Assembly (NCBI RefSeq): GCF_002234405.1
Contig: NZ_NMQT01000033.1
Coordinates: forward strand, 1 to 64,000
Length of the DNA stretch: 64,000 nt
Reading direction: 5' to 3'
Source of the DNA: Amycolatopsis thailandensis
GTDB taxonomy: Bacteria; Actinomycetota; Actinomycetes; Mycobacteriales; Pseudonocardiaceae
Shown here: piece after piece, positions 1 through 7,277 of the stretch
Position numbering within the stretch: position 1 is the first letter of the stretch
How the letters are laid out: each line of letters begins with the position of its first letter
Position numbers and translations under genes: made by a program
Notes under the pieces: model-generated
Seen by the model: only the letters and a program-made list of their open reading frames with translations
Database searches by the model: none
Told to the model about the DNA's origin: nothing

Positions 1-14
1 AGGCCTTCACGGAC
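1..14. repeat. Partial copy of the intergenic hairpin family
   Basis: The first bases (AGGCCTTCACGGAC) match the right arm of the hairpins at 20528-20574 and 31155-31205. The other arm would lie upstream of the window, so this is probably the end of another copy located just after the RidA gene's stop codon. Too short to be certain. Confidence 0.45.
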
Positions 15-40
15 ATCACATACGACAGCGGCGGGAACGG

Positions 41-439
41 TCAGGCCGTGGCGGCGGTGACGTCGAGTTCGACGAGCTGCCCGGGGTAGCCGAGCTGCGC
101 GACGCCGAGCAGGGTGCTCGCGGTCGTGAAGGCCTCCCCGATCCCCGACTCGACGAACCGGTCCCACACGGCCGAAAGCACCTCGGCGTCCGGCGTCACC
201 ACGTAGATCACGGTGCGCACGACGTCGGCCGGGGTCGCCTTGGCGAAGGCGAGCGCGGCGGCGGTGTTCGCGACGACCTGGTCGACCTGCGCGAGCACGT
301 CGCCTTCGACGACCTTGCCGTCTTCGGCGAGCGGGCACTGGCCCGCGAGGTGGATGTCCCGTCGTCCTTCGACGATGGTCACGTGGTGGTAGGTGGGCGT
401 GGGGTGCAGACCGGGCGGATGGTGGCGTTGAATGGTCAC
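41..439 (-). CDS. RidA/YjgF family enamine/imine deaminase
   Basis: A protein of about 132 residues with the RidA (YjgF/YER057c) pattern: GQCPLAEDGKVV near the N-terminus and a C-terminal PGQLVELDVTA segment carrying the conserved strand of the trimer's ligand pocket. Family members hydrolyse reactive enamines and imines, such as 2-aminoacrylate, released by PLP enzymes, in the cytosol. The GTG at 439 (VTIQRHHPPG) is chosen; in-frame ATGs at 448 and 454 are alternatives. The gene runs divergently from mtnA. Some members are not deaminases, so the exact substrate is open. Confidence 0.85.
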   Translation of the reverse strand: MTIQRHHPPGLHPTPTYHHVTIVEGRRDIHLAGQCPLAEDGKVVEGDVLAQVDQVVANTAAALAFAKATPADVVRTVIYVVTPDAEVLSAVWDRFVESGIGEAFTTASTLLGVAQLGYPGQLVELDVTAATA

Positions 440-500
440 GATCCGCATCCTCATCGAACCGGCTCCGGCCGGCCAACTGGATTTCCGGGGGAACCTCGCC

Positions 501-1466
501 ATGCGCAGGACGATCGACTGGACCGGCGACGCGGTCACGATCATCGACCAGACCGTGCTACCCGCCGAATACCGCGTGCTCGAACTGCGCACCGTCGGCG
601 ACCTCGTCGGCGCCATCCAGCGGCTCGCGGTCCGCGGGGCACCGGCGCTCGGCGCGGCGGGCGCGCTCGGCGTGGTGCTCGCGACCCGCGCGAAAGGTGA
701 CGTCGAGGCCGAGGCACGGCGTGTCGCCCAGGCGCGGCCGACGGCGGTCAACCTGAGCTGGGGCGTCTCCCGTGCGCTCGCGAGGCTCCCGGAGGGGCCG
801 GAAGCCGTCCTCGCCGAAGCGCTGGCGATCCTCGACGAAGACGAGCGGATCAACCACGAGGCGTCGCGGCTGGCGGCCGAAGTGGTGCTCGCGCACTGCG
901 GGCAGAGGCCGTTGCGGCTGCTCAGCCACTGCAACGCCGGCCACCTCGCGACGGTCGCCTGGGGCAGCGCGCTCGGCGTCGTCTGGCATCTGCAGACCCG
1001 CGGCCTGGTCGAATCCGTGCTGGTCGACGAGACCCGGCCGCTGTTGCAGGGCGCCCGCCTGACCGCGTGGGAACTGGCCGAAGCCGGGGTCCCGTACCGG
1101 ATCCAGCCCGACGGCGCGGCCGCCGCCGCGATGAGCCGCGGCCTGGTCGACTGCGTGCTCGTCGGCGCCGACCGGATCGCCGCCAACACCGACGTCGCCA
1201 ACAAGATCGGCACCTACGGCCTGGCGATCGCGGCGAAGCACCACGGGATCCCGTTCGTGGTCGTCGCCCCTTCGTCCACTGTGGACACAGCGATGCCGGA
1301 CGGCGCCGGGATCGTGATCGAGGAACGCGATCCCGGCGAGGTCCTGAGCTTCGGCGGCATACCGGTCGCACCCGAAGGCGCGGAGGTGTTCAACCCCGCC
1401 TTCGACGTCACGCCGCACGAGCTGATCACCGCGGTGGTCACCGAGCAGGGCGTGCTGCGCCCGTGA
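501..1466 (+). CDS. mtnA: S-methyl-5-thioribose-1-phosphate isomerase
   Basis: Converts methylthioribose-1-phosphate to methylthioribulose-1-phosphate in the methionine salvage pathway. The 321-residue product has the RGAP motif at about 45-48, a Cys at 144 within SHCNAG and an Asp at 224 within GADRI. Their 80-residue spacing equals that of the catalytic Cys160/Asp240 pair of the Bacillus enzyme (family knowledge). ATG 501 is preferred because a GGGG run precedes it and family members begin here; an upstream in-frame ATG at 432 would add 23 residues that overlap the divergent gene. The 3' end overlaps the convergent secreted-protein gene by 29 nt. No other salvage gene is adjacent. Confidence 0.92.
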   Translation: MRRTIDWTGDAVTIIDQTVLPAEYRVLELRTVGDLVGAIQRLAVRGAPALGAAGALGVVLATRAKGDVEAEARRVAQARPTAVNLSWGVSRALARLPEGPEAVLAEALAILDEDERINHEASRLAAEVVLAHCGQRPLRLLSHCNAGHLATVAWGSALGVVWHLQTRGLVESVLVDETRPLLQGARLTAWELAEAGVPYRIQPDGAAAAAMSRGLVDCVLVGADRIAANTDVANKIGTYGLAIAAKHHGIPFVVVAPSSTVDTAMPDGAGIVIEERDPGEVLSFGGIPVAPEGAEVFNPAFDVTPHELITAVVTEQGVLRP

Positions 1467-2346
1467 GCAGCTTGGTGAACAAGGCGTTCGTCTCCACGTC
1501 GTCGTAGTTCAGCGGCAACGTGTCGAAGTAGTAGCGGACCAGCCCGGGTTCGGTGCCCACGATCAGCCCGAAGTCGATCGTCCGCCCTTTCGCCCGCACG
1601 GTTCCGCGGTACTCCTGGAACTTCGTGCGCGGACCGGCCGCCGCCTGATCGGGCACCAGCCGGACGTCGGACATCGCGCCCGACAGCCTGCCGAGATAAG
1701 CGAGGTGGCACACCGGGTCCGTCACCGGCGTGGTCAGCCCCGGCCCGATGAACGCCGGTCCTTTCCTGGGGCAGTCGTCGGCGACGCCGGCGAACAGTTC
1801 ACGGAGCGCGTCCTTTTCGATGGGGCGGAACCATTCCGTCCGATCGTGGTAGCGCCGCCCCTGGGTGACCTCGCCGTCCTTGAGCACCACCCGGTAGACG
1901 GCCGGATAGCGCACCGTCCGGCCGTCGATCACCGCTTCGTTGGCCGCCTCGTAGAAGACGGCGTCCCCGTTCACCACGATCTTCACCGGGGTGAACCGGA
2001 ACGTCGGGAAAGCTCCCAGCAGGGTCCGCAGGTTGTTCTCGATGTTCGCTCTGCCTTCGATCGGCGCGGCGCTGCCCGATTCTGCCAGTGTCCCGTCGGC
2101 GGTGAAAATGCTGCCGTACAGCCGAACCCGGGCTTCCCGCGCTTCGGGAGTGTCCGAGCGCATCGCCCCGAATTCCGTCTGCTTCGTGATGAAGGCGCAG
2201 GCGGACGGCGAAACCGTGCCCTCGACCCGGTCGCCCAGCCGCCCCAGGATCGAGCAGCCTTCGTCCGCCACCGCCGTGCCGTTTCCCGTCATCGTCACTC
2301 CGAGCAGAATCGCCGCCGCACCAAGGGCTCTCTTGATCTTTCGCAC
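1438..2346 (-). CDS. Secreted protein with SnoaL/NTF2-like domain
   Basis: A 302-residue protein starting with a basic stretch (RKIKRA), a hydrophobic core and an Ala-x-Ala-like cleavage site (TAVADEG), so probably Sec-exported. The central part (roughly 65-175) has the SnoaL/NTF2-like fold signature: SIFTADGTL, FPTFRFTPVKIVV, and a strand pair reading YPAVYRVVLKDGEV. The rest is not recognised. The GTG at 2346 is chosen over the ATG at 2367 because AAGGTGA lies a few bases upstream of it. Function unknown; such domains bind small ligands or act as isomerases or hydratases. Confidence 0.7.
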   Translation of the reverse strand: MRKIKRALGAAAILLGVTMTGNGTAVADEGCSILGRLGDRVEGTVSPSACAFITKQTEFGAMRSDTPEAREARVRLYGSIFTADGTLAESGSAAPIEGRANIENNLRTLLGAFPTFRFTPVKIVVNGDAVFYEAANEAVIDGRTVRYPAVYRVVLKDGEVTQGRRYHDRTEWFRPIEKDALRELFAGVADDCPRKGPAFIGPGLTTPVTDPVCHLAYLGRLSGAMSDVRLVPDQAAAGPRTKFQEYRGTVRAKGRTIDFGLIVGTEPGLVRYYFDTLPLNYDDVETNALFTKLLTGAARPAR

Positions 2347-2407
2347 TCGTTCACCTTGACAAGGCATGCCGTGCGAAGTCGATTACCCGCGAGGTAATGA
2401 GGTGCTA

Positions 2408-2567
2408 GGCGCTGTCCCGTAAGTCCGTCCGCGGTCTTCGCGCCCAGGCGGCCTCTGACGGCACGGGCGATCCAGCCGAGTACAACCCGGTACGAGGCTG
2501 AATCGCCCGCACCGCCAGAGACCACCTGGATCACGAAGCCCATCGAACGGACTTACAGGACAGCGCC
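2408..2567. mobile_element. 160-bp MITE with 21-bp terminal inverted repeats and TA duplication
   Basis: The ends (2408-2428 and 2547-2567) are inverted copies of a 21-bp sequence starting GGCGCTGTCC and ending AAGTCCGT, with one mismatch. A TA dinucleotide flanks each side (2406-2407 and 2568-2569), as expected for a target-site duplication. No transposase is encoded, so it is a miniature element mobilised in trans, perhaps by an IS5- or IS630-like transposase; the family is inferred only from the TA target and GGC-type ends. The right end lies exactly in the stop codon of the acetyltransferase gene. Confidence 0.8.
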
Positions 2568-3787
2568 TAGAAGGATTCCAGGCAGGACGGCTCGCGATCG
2601 GTCGCGAAGGCCGCTGTCGCCCGCGAAACCGCGCCGGCCGTCCGCTCCTTGATCCGGCCGGCCGCGGCCAGCGTGCTCGGCCGGGTGCCGCCGAGGAAGA
2701 TCGCGCCGAGGTCGATCACGTCCAGGTCGAGATCCGGGGCGTCCTCCACCCGCGTCACCTCGGCGTTCCCGTCGCCGTCGGTGGTGAGCCGCCAGTTCCC
2801 GGTGTTCCACGGGCAGAAGTCGTCGTGTACGCCGAACACCAGGTCCACCGGCGCGTTGTAGCGGCGGGTGACCAGGGCGCGGTCGACGTCGACGAGCCGC
2901 ACCCACAGCGAGTCGCCACCGGACCGGCTCATCTTGCGGGGATCGGCGAGGATGTGGATGAGCGGTTCGTCGAGGGCGGCGTTCAGCTCGATCGTGCCGA
3001 TCAGGTCGTAGTCGAGCAGGAAGCGGTACAAAGTCGCGTACGCCCGCGGTGTGGTCGCGACGAGTTCGTGCAGCGTCAGCGTTCCGCGCGGCCCTTCCTC
3101 GTCCCAATCGCTCTTCACGCGGTAGATCGCGTAGCCGTCCGACAGCACGGCGAACTTCATCTCCGTCGAGCCCTTGTGCCGGACCTCCCGGTCGTCGAGG
3201 TTGAACTCCCATGCCGACTCGGGCCGGTCGAGCGCGCCGACCCGCAGCGGCGCCTCTTTCTCGTAGATCGCCTTGATCAGCGGGATCGCCTCCGCCCGCG
3301 CGACTTCCCGTACCCGTTCGGTTTCGAGTTCGACACCCGGCCGGAACGCGGCCTTCGACCGGAGCTTGGCGCGGTAGAACTGCGCCCCGAGGCCGTAGCC
3401 GAAGCGGGGGTAGATGACCGATTCGGACGCCCACAGCGCGGCGATCGCTTCACCGCCGTCCTCGTGCAGGCCGTGCAACTGCGCCCGCATGATCCGGGTG
3501 AGCACGCCCCGCCTGCGGTGGCCCGGGGCGACACCGATCGAAGTCACCGCGGCGATCGGCGTCTGCCCGGCACCGGGAACGGTGATCTTGCGGGTGAGCA
3601 GTTCACCCGATCCGATGAGTTCGTCTCCGTCGAAGACACCGTGCGAACGCTCAGGCTCGAACACCAGCCCTTCGCGGTATTGCAGGCCTTCCGCGTTGTC
3701 CGAGAGGAACGCCCTCACGAGCACGGAGGAGAACGCGGGCAGGTCGTCGGTGGTCAGGGTTCGGATGGCCAAGCTGTCATCGCTCAC
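2567..3787 (-). CDS. Eis-type GNAT N-acetyltransferase
   Basis: A 406-residue protein matching mycobacterial Eis in length and layout: an N-terminal GNAT domain with the acetyl-CoA loop VAPGHRRRGVLTRIM, a second GNAT-like domain from about residue 160, and a sterol-carrier-like C-terminal domain. ESVIYPRFGYG carries the Tyr that acts as general acid in Eis. Eis enzymes use the C-terminal carboxylate, on a terminal Phe, as general base; this protein also ends in Phe. Substrates in the family are amines, including aminoglycosides, so a role in drug modification is possible but not shown. The stop codon coincides with the MITE boundary. Confidence 0.88.
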   Translation of the reverse strand: MSDDSLAIRTLTTDDLPAFSSVLVRAFLSDNAEGLQYREGLVFEPERSHGVFDGDELIGSGELLTRKITVPGAGQTPIAAVTSIGVAPGHRRRGVLTRIMRAQLHGLHEDGGEAIAALWASESVIYPRFGYGLGAQFYRAKLRSKAAFRPGVELETERVREVARAEAIPLIKAIYEKEAPLRVGALDRPESAWEFNLDDREVRHKGSTEMKFAVLSDGYAIYRVKSDWDEEGPRGTLTLHELVATTPRAYATLYRFLLDYDLIGTIELNAALDEPLIHILADPRKMSRSGGDSLWVRLVDVDRALVTRRYNAPVDLVFGVHDDFCPWNTGNWRLTTDGDGNAEVTRVEDAPDLDLDVIDLGAIFLGGTRPSTLAAAGRIKERTAGAVSRATAAFATDREPSCLESF

Positions 3788-3840
3788 CCAGCCGTCCTAC
3801 GCCGTTTCACCGACGACCGCCACGCATTAAAGGGCGACGA

Positions 3841-4056
3841 TCAGGGCCGCGGCCCGATCACCGCACCGTTTTCCAGCACCTCGATGGCCATGGCGGGGCA
3901 GGAGTCCGCCGCGTCCAGCACCATCTCGTCCGGGTTCACCTCCCCCTCGACCACCGTCGCCGTCGCGCCTTCGAGTTCGAAGACCTCCGGCATCAACGCG
4001 GCGCACATCCCCGAGCCGATGCACGTGTTGCCATCGACCTCGACTTTCCAGCTCAT
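3841..4056 (-). CDS. 3Fe-4S-type ferredoxin, P450 redox partner
   Basis: A 71-residue ferredoxin with Cys at 12, 18 and 53 (CIGSGMC and CP). A Ser stands where a 4Fe-4S protein would have its second Cys, the pattern of the 3Fe-4S ferredoxins that pass electrons to actinomycete P450s. The ATG at 4056 lies 2 nt after the P450 stop codon, so the two are co-transcribed and probably translationally coupled; longer in-frame starts inside the P450 gene are not needed. Almost certainly the electron donor for the upstream cytochrome. No ferredoxin reductase is adjacent. Confidence 0.92.
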   Translation of the reverse strand: MSWKVEVDGNTCIGSGMCAALMPEVFELEGATATVVEGEVNPDEMVLDAADSCPAMAIEVLENGAVIGPRP

Positions 4057-4058
4057 GC

Positions 4059-5249
4059 TCACCATCCGATCGGCATGGAGCGGGGCCCCCGCACCAGCAT
4101 CTGCGTCTTCCACACGATATCGCCGCCGAGGCGCAATCCGGGAAGATCTCGCAGCAAAGCGCGCAAGGCCTCTTGCAGTTCCAGCCGGGCCAGCGGGGCA
4201 CCGAGGCAGTGGTGCACGCCGTGCCCGAAGCCGAGATGAGGGTTGGCTTCCCGGCCGAATTCGAGGGTTTCCGCCGAGGTGAACTGGAGCGCGTCCCGGT
4301 TGGCGGCACCGATCGCGACCATCACCGGCTCGCCCTCCTTCACCAGCACGTCACCCACTTGGACGTCTTCGGTGGCGTAGCGGGCGAACCCGGCTCCGGC
4401 ACCCAGCGGGACGAAGCGCAGCAACTCCTCGACCGCGGCCGGGATCAGGTCCAGGTCCGCGCGCAGGCGGGCGAGCTGCTCCGGCTGTTCGAGCAGGGCG
4501 TAGACGAAGTTGGGGATCTGGCTGGCGGTGGTCTCGTGCCCGGCGACCAGGATGCCGATGCACATGTCGACCAGTTCCAGCTCGCTCAGCTTGTCGTGGA
4601 CGTCGCGCGCTTCGATCAGCGCGGTCATCAGGTCGTCCTGCGGCTCGGCGCGGTGCTGCTCGACGAGCACGTGCATGTACGCCCGCAGCTCGTCCTGGTT
4701 GGCCATCATCTCTTCGGTGGTCAGCGGGCTGGTCGACAGCGCGGCGTCGCTCCACACGCGGAACTTCGGCCGGTCCTCGACGGGGACACCGAGCAGTTCG
4801 CAGATCACCGCGACCGGGATCGGCAGCGCGTAGTCCTCGACCAGGTCGGCGGGCTGCCCCTTGGCCTTCATGTCCTCGATCAGACCCGCCGCCAGCTCGG
4901 CGACCCGCGGCCGCAGCGTTTCGACGCGGCGCATGGTGAACGCCTTCGCGACCAGCGTGCGCAGCCGGGTGTGATCGGGCGGATCCATGCTCAGGATCCC
5001 GCCGGGCCGCCTGCCCGGCGCCATCCGAGGCTCGTCCTTGTCCACGGCCATGGCGCGGGAGAACCTCCGGTCGCCCAGCACGAGGCGCGCGTCGGCGTAC
5101 CGCACGGCGAGCCAGGCCGGTTCACCGTGCGGGAGCCGGACGCGGAGCATGCCCTTGGTCTCGCGGGCGGTGGCGTAGGCCGCGTCGAGTTCGAGACCCG
5201 TGTCTTGATTGAAGGGATAAGCGACGAATTCGGTGTCGGTGGTGGTCAT
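4059..5249 (-). CDS. Cytochrome P450 (CYP105-like)
   Basis: A 396-residue soluble bacterial P450. Landmarks are the I-helix AGHETTAS near residue 233-240 (oxygen activation), the K-helix EELLR, and the heme-binding loop FGHGVHHCLG with the thiolate ligand at Cys348. It would hydroxylate a small hydrophobic substrate using electrons from the downstream ferredoxin. Overall length and motifs resemble CYP105/CYP107 enzymes of Streptomyces and Amycolatopsis; the substrate cannot be read from the sequence. No biosynthetic cluster surrounds it, and the divergent TetR gene with a palindrome between suggests a xenobiotic- or metabolite-induced unit. Confidence 0.93.
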   Translation of the reverse strand: MTTTDTEFVAYPFNQDTGLELDAAYATARETKGMLRVRLPHGEPAWLAVRYADARLVLGDRRFSRAMAVDKDEPRMAPGRRPGGILSMDPPDHTRLRTLVAKAFTMRRVETLRPRVAELAAGLIEDMKAKGQPADLVEDYALPIPVAVICELLGVPVEDRPKFRVWSDAALSTSPLTTEEMMANQDELRAYMHVLVEQHRAEPQDDLMTALIEARDVHDKLSELELVDMCIGILVAGHETTASQIPNFVYALLEQPEQLARLRADLDLIPAAVEELLRFVPLGAGAGFARYATEDVQVGDVLVKEGEPVMVAIGAANRDALQFTSAETLEFGREANPHLGFGHGVHHCLGAPLARLELQEALRALLRDLPGLRLGGDIVWKTQMLVRGPRSMPIGW

Positions 5250-5277
5250 TTGTCCGGAAACCCCCCGGCTCGGCGGT

Positions 5278-5297
5278 TTGTAAGCAACTGCTTACAA
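5278..5297. promoter_or_regulatory. Palindromic operator, probably for the TetR repressor
   Basis: TTGTAAGCAACTGCTTACAA is a perfect inverted repeat of 9-bp arms around a 2-bp centre. It lies in the 127-bp space between the divergent P450 and TetR genes, 28 bp from the P450 start codon. Its size and symmetry fit a TetR-family operator controlling both transcripts. Binding by the neighbouring regulator is inferred from position. Confidence 0.7.
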
Positions 5298-5376
5298 CGC
5301 TAGCCACGATCACGGTGAGCGTCAATGCGCCTACCGTGCGACGCCCCGCTAGCCTGTGCGGACCCGGGGAGGCTCG

Positions 5377-5943
5377 ATGACGGAAGAACCGCAGGCCCGC
5401 AGGCGCGACGCGGCCGCGACCAAGGCGGCCTTGCTCGACGCGGCGGCCGCGCTGTTCGCCGAACGCGGCTTCGACCGGACGACGGTGCGGGACATCGCGA
5501 AGCTCGCCGGAGCCAACCAGGCACTGCTGTTCCGCTACTTCGGTTCGAAGGACGCGCTCTTCGAGGAGGTCCTGGCGCGCGGCGGACGCGAGCAGATCGC
5601 CACCACCCCACCGGGCGAACTGCTCGGAACGGCGTTGCGCAGCATGCTGGAGTCCGACACCGGCCGTGATCGCACGCTCGACGCCTACCTGCGTTCGACG
5701 GGGCACGACAGCGCGGCGGCCGCGGTCCGGCGGCAGCTCGGCGAGGAGTACGCGAAGGTGCTCGCCACGCTGACCGACGCCGACGACGCGGACCTGCGGG
5801 CCGACCTCATCCTCGCCTGGTTGCTCGGGATCGGCCTGGTCCGCGAGATCACCGGCAAGGAACCGCTGGCCAGCGCGGATCCCGAAGACGTCTGCCGTCT
5901 CGTGCTCGGCGCGGCGCGGACGCTGCTGGAGCGCAGCGGGTAA
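5377..5943 (+). CDS. TetR family transcriptional regulator
   Basis: A 188-residue repressor with an N-terminal HTH of TetR type (roughly residues 15-60: ALFAERGFDRTTVRDIAKLAG followed in the same helix pair by NQALLFRYFGSKDALF) and a divergent C-terminal ligand-binding domain. The ATG at 5377 has a GGGGAGG ribosome-binding site 4 nt upstream, so it is preferred to the GTG at 5356. It is divergent from the P450/ferredoxin pair and separated from it by a 20-bp palindrome, so it probably represses that pair and itself. The inducer is unknown. Confidence 0.9.
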   Translation: MTEEPQARRRDAAATKAALLDAAAALFAERGFDRTTVRDIAKLAGANQALLFRYFGSKDALFEEVLARGGREQIATTPPGELLGTALRSMLESDTGRDRTLDAYLRSTGHDSAAAAVRRQLGEEYAKVLATLTDADDADLRADLILAWLLGIGLVREITGKEPLASADPEDVCRLVLGAARTLLERSG

Positions 5944-5983
5944 TCGCGTCGCCGTCTCCGGCCCGCTGTTCTACGGTCGGTGC

Positions 5984-6898
5984 GTGATCTCGTTCCCGCC
6001 CGCCGGCACCGAAGCCGAGTTCGACGCGCTGACCAGGCAAGACCTGCTTCCGGCGGTGACGTCGCTAATTGGGTCGCTCGGTCTCGGCGAGGTCGTCCCG
6101 TTCACCGAGGGCTCGCTGCCGGTGTACGCCGTCGGTGACGATCTGGTGCTCAAGCTGTTCCCGCCGGTGCATCTCGACGAACTCCCCACCGAGCGGACGA
6201 TGCTCGAGGTCCTGCACGGGAAGCTGCCGATCCCGACCCCCGCCGTGCACGGCGTCGGCGAACGGGACGGCTGGGGCTACGTGCTCATGGAGCGCCTGCG
6301 CGGCGAAACGCTGAAGGACGCCTGGCCGAAACTGTCCGCAGAGGACCGGAACCGGCTCGCTCCCGAGCTCGGCGAGGCACTGGCCGCCCTGCACTCGCTG
6401 CGAAACCCGCGTCTCGACGTCCTCGATCCGCCGGACTGGGCCACCTTCGTCGCCGAACAGCGCGCGAACGTCGTCGAGCATCACCGGCGGACCGGGCTCG
6501 ACGAAAGCTGGATCGCGCGGATCCCGGCGTTCCTCGACTCCGTCGACCTGGGCAGCCCGCCCGTCGTCCCGCTGCACACCGAGTTCATGCGCGACCACCT
6601 CATGGTCACCCACGACGGTGAACGGCCGCGGCTGACCGGGCTCTTCGACTTCGAACCGGCGATGCGGGGCGCGGCCGAATACGACTTCGTCGCCGTCGGC
6701 CTGTTCGTTTCCGGCGGGGACAAGGACTTCCTGCGGCGCCTGCTCGCCGGGTACGGCTCCGAACCGGACGAGGAGTTCTCCCGGCGCTGTCTGGCGTACG
6801 CGTTTTTGCACGTCTACAGCAATTTCACGTGGTACCTCAAGGTTCTTCCGGCGCCGGAGGAAGCTACGCCGGACGCCCTCGCGCGCGCCTGGTGGTGA
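5984..6898 (+). CDS. Aminoglycoside-phosphotransferase-fold kinase
   Basis: A 304-residue protein of the APH/choline-kinase superfamily. The catalytic loop appears as PLHTEFMRDHLMV (His then Asp then an expected Asn position occupied by His/Leu) and the metal-binding Asp as LFDFEPAM. A GEVVPF-GSLPVYAVG nucleotide-loop region and VLKLF (the ATP-anchoring Lys) lie in the N-lobe. The start is GTG 5984. The catalytic loop is unusual in reading HTEF instead of HGD, so activity or substrate may differ from resistance kinases. The gene follows TetR by 40 nt on the same strand but has no obvious link to it. Confidence 0.75.
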   Translation: MISFPPAGTEAEFDALTRQDLLPAVTSLIGSLGLGEVVPFTEGSLPVYAVGDDLVLKLFPPVHLDELPTERTMLEVLHGKLPIPTPAVHGVGERDGWGYVLMERLRGETLKDAWPKLSAEDRNRLAPELGEALAALHSLRNPRLDVLDPPDWATFVAEQRANVVEHHRRTGLDESWIARIPAFLDSVDLGSPPVVPLHTEFMRDHLMVTHDGERPRLTGLFDFEPAMRGAAEYDFVAVGLFVSGGDKDFLRRLLAGYGSEPDEEFSRRCLAYAFLHVYSNFTWYLKVLPAPEEATPDALARAWW

Positions 6899-6930
6899 AC
6901 TGCCCCTTGTTGCTCCCGTGGGTGGCCAGC

Positions 6931-6983
6931 GGGGTGAAGGGGACTTTCCCTTCATCTCACGCGCGGAAAGTCCCCTTCACCCC
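6931..6983. terminator. Long hairpin, probable bidirectional terminator
   Basis: Two 19-nt perfectly complementary arms (6931-6949 and 6965-6983; the left arm begins GGGGTGAAGGGG) enclose a 15-nt loop, 32 bp after the phosphotransferase stop codon. It belongs to the GTGAAGG/CCTTCAC hairpin family found at gene ends elsewhere in the window. There is no U-tract, as is usual for high-GC actinomycetes. Confidence 0.6.
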
Positions 6984-7021
6984 AGGTCTCGCGGTCGTTG
7001 CGGACGGGTGGAGCCCCGGAG

Positions 7022-7074
7022 GTTGTGAAAGCCACTTTCGCAACCTTCAACGTTGCGAAAGTGGCTTTCACAAC
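7022..7074. repeat. Perfect 23-bp hairpin of the GAAAGTGGCTTTC family
   Basis: Arms 7022-7044 and 7052-7074 are exactly complementary around a 7-nt loop. The stem contains GAAAGTGGCTTTC, shared with the hairpin at 45528-45580. It may add to transcription termination between the convergent genes. Confidence 0.7.
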
Positions 7075-7108
7075 ACCAGGCGCGCCGGACAGCGTGGACG
7101 GCACGTGT

Positions 7109-7221
7109 GCTCAGACGGACGACACGCGTGGCCAGATGGACGACACGCGGTCGGACTCACCTGTCTCCGAGTGTCGTCCGTCCAATCACGCGTGTCGTCC
7201 GTCTGATCACGGGTGTCGTCC
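7109..7221. repeat. Dyad array of 21-nt-phased units
   Basis: GTGTCGTCC occurs at 7171, 7192 and 7213, exactly 21 nt apart; its complement GGACGACAC occurs at 7117 and 7138, again 21 nt apart. The two halves face each other. Related units recur at 31315-31383. Twenty-one base pairs is two helical turns, which would place every unit on the same face of DNA. Confidence 0.65.
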
Positions 7222-7277
7222 CATCGGTCACGCGAAACCGCTCGACCGCAGGTACCTGGGACACGCCGCATCGCCAT

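Larger units (their letters stand above)
6899..7277. other. Repeat-rich convergent intergenic region
   Basis: 379 bp between convergent genes without a credible ORF. It contains two long hairpins and a dyad made of 21-nt-spaced units, listed separately. These probably terminate transcription from both sides. Confidence 0.75.

Noticed and set aside
2408-2567. Complete insertion sequence
   Set aside because: The element is 160 bp with no transposase frame; it is a MITE.
7109-7221. CRISPR array
   Set aside because: The 21-nt units are contiguous, few, degenerate and inverted in the middle; there are no spacers and no cas genes.
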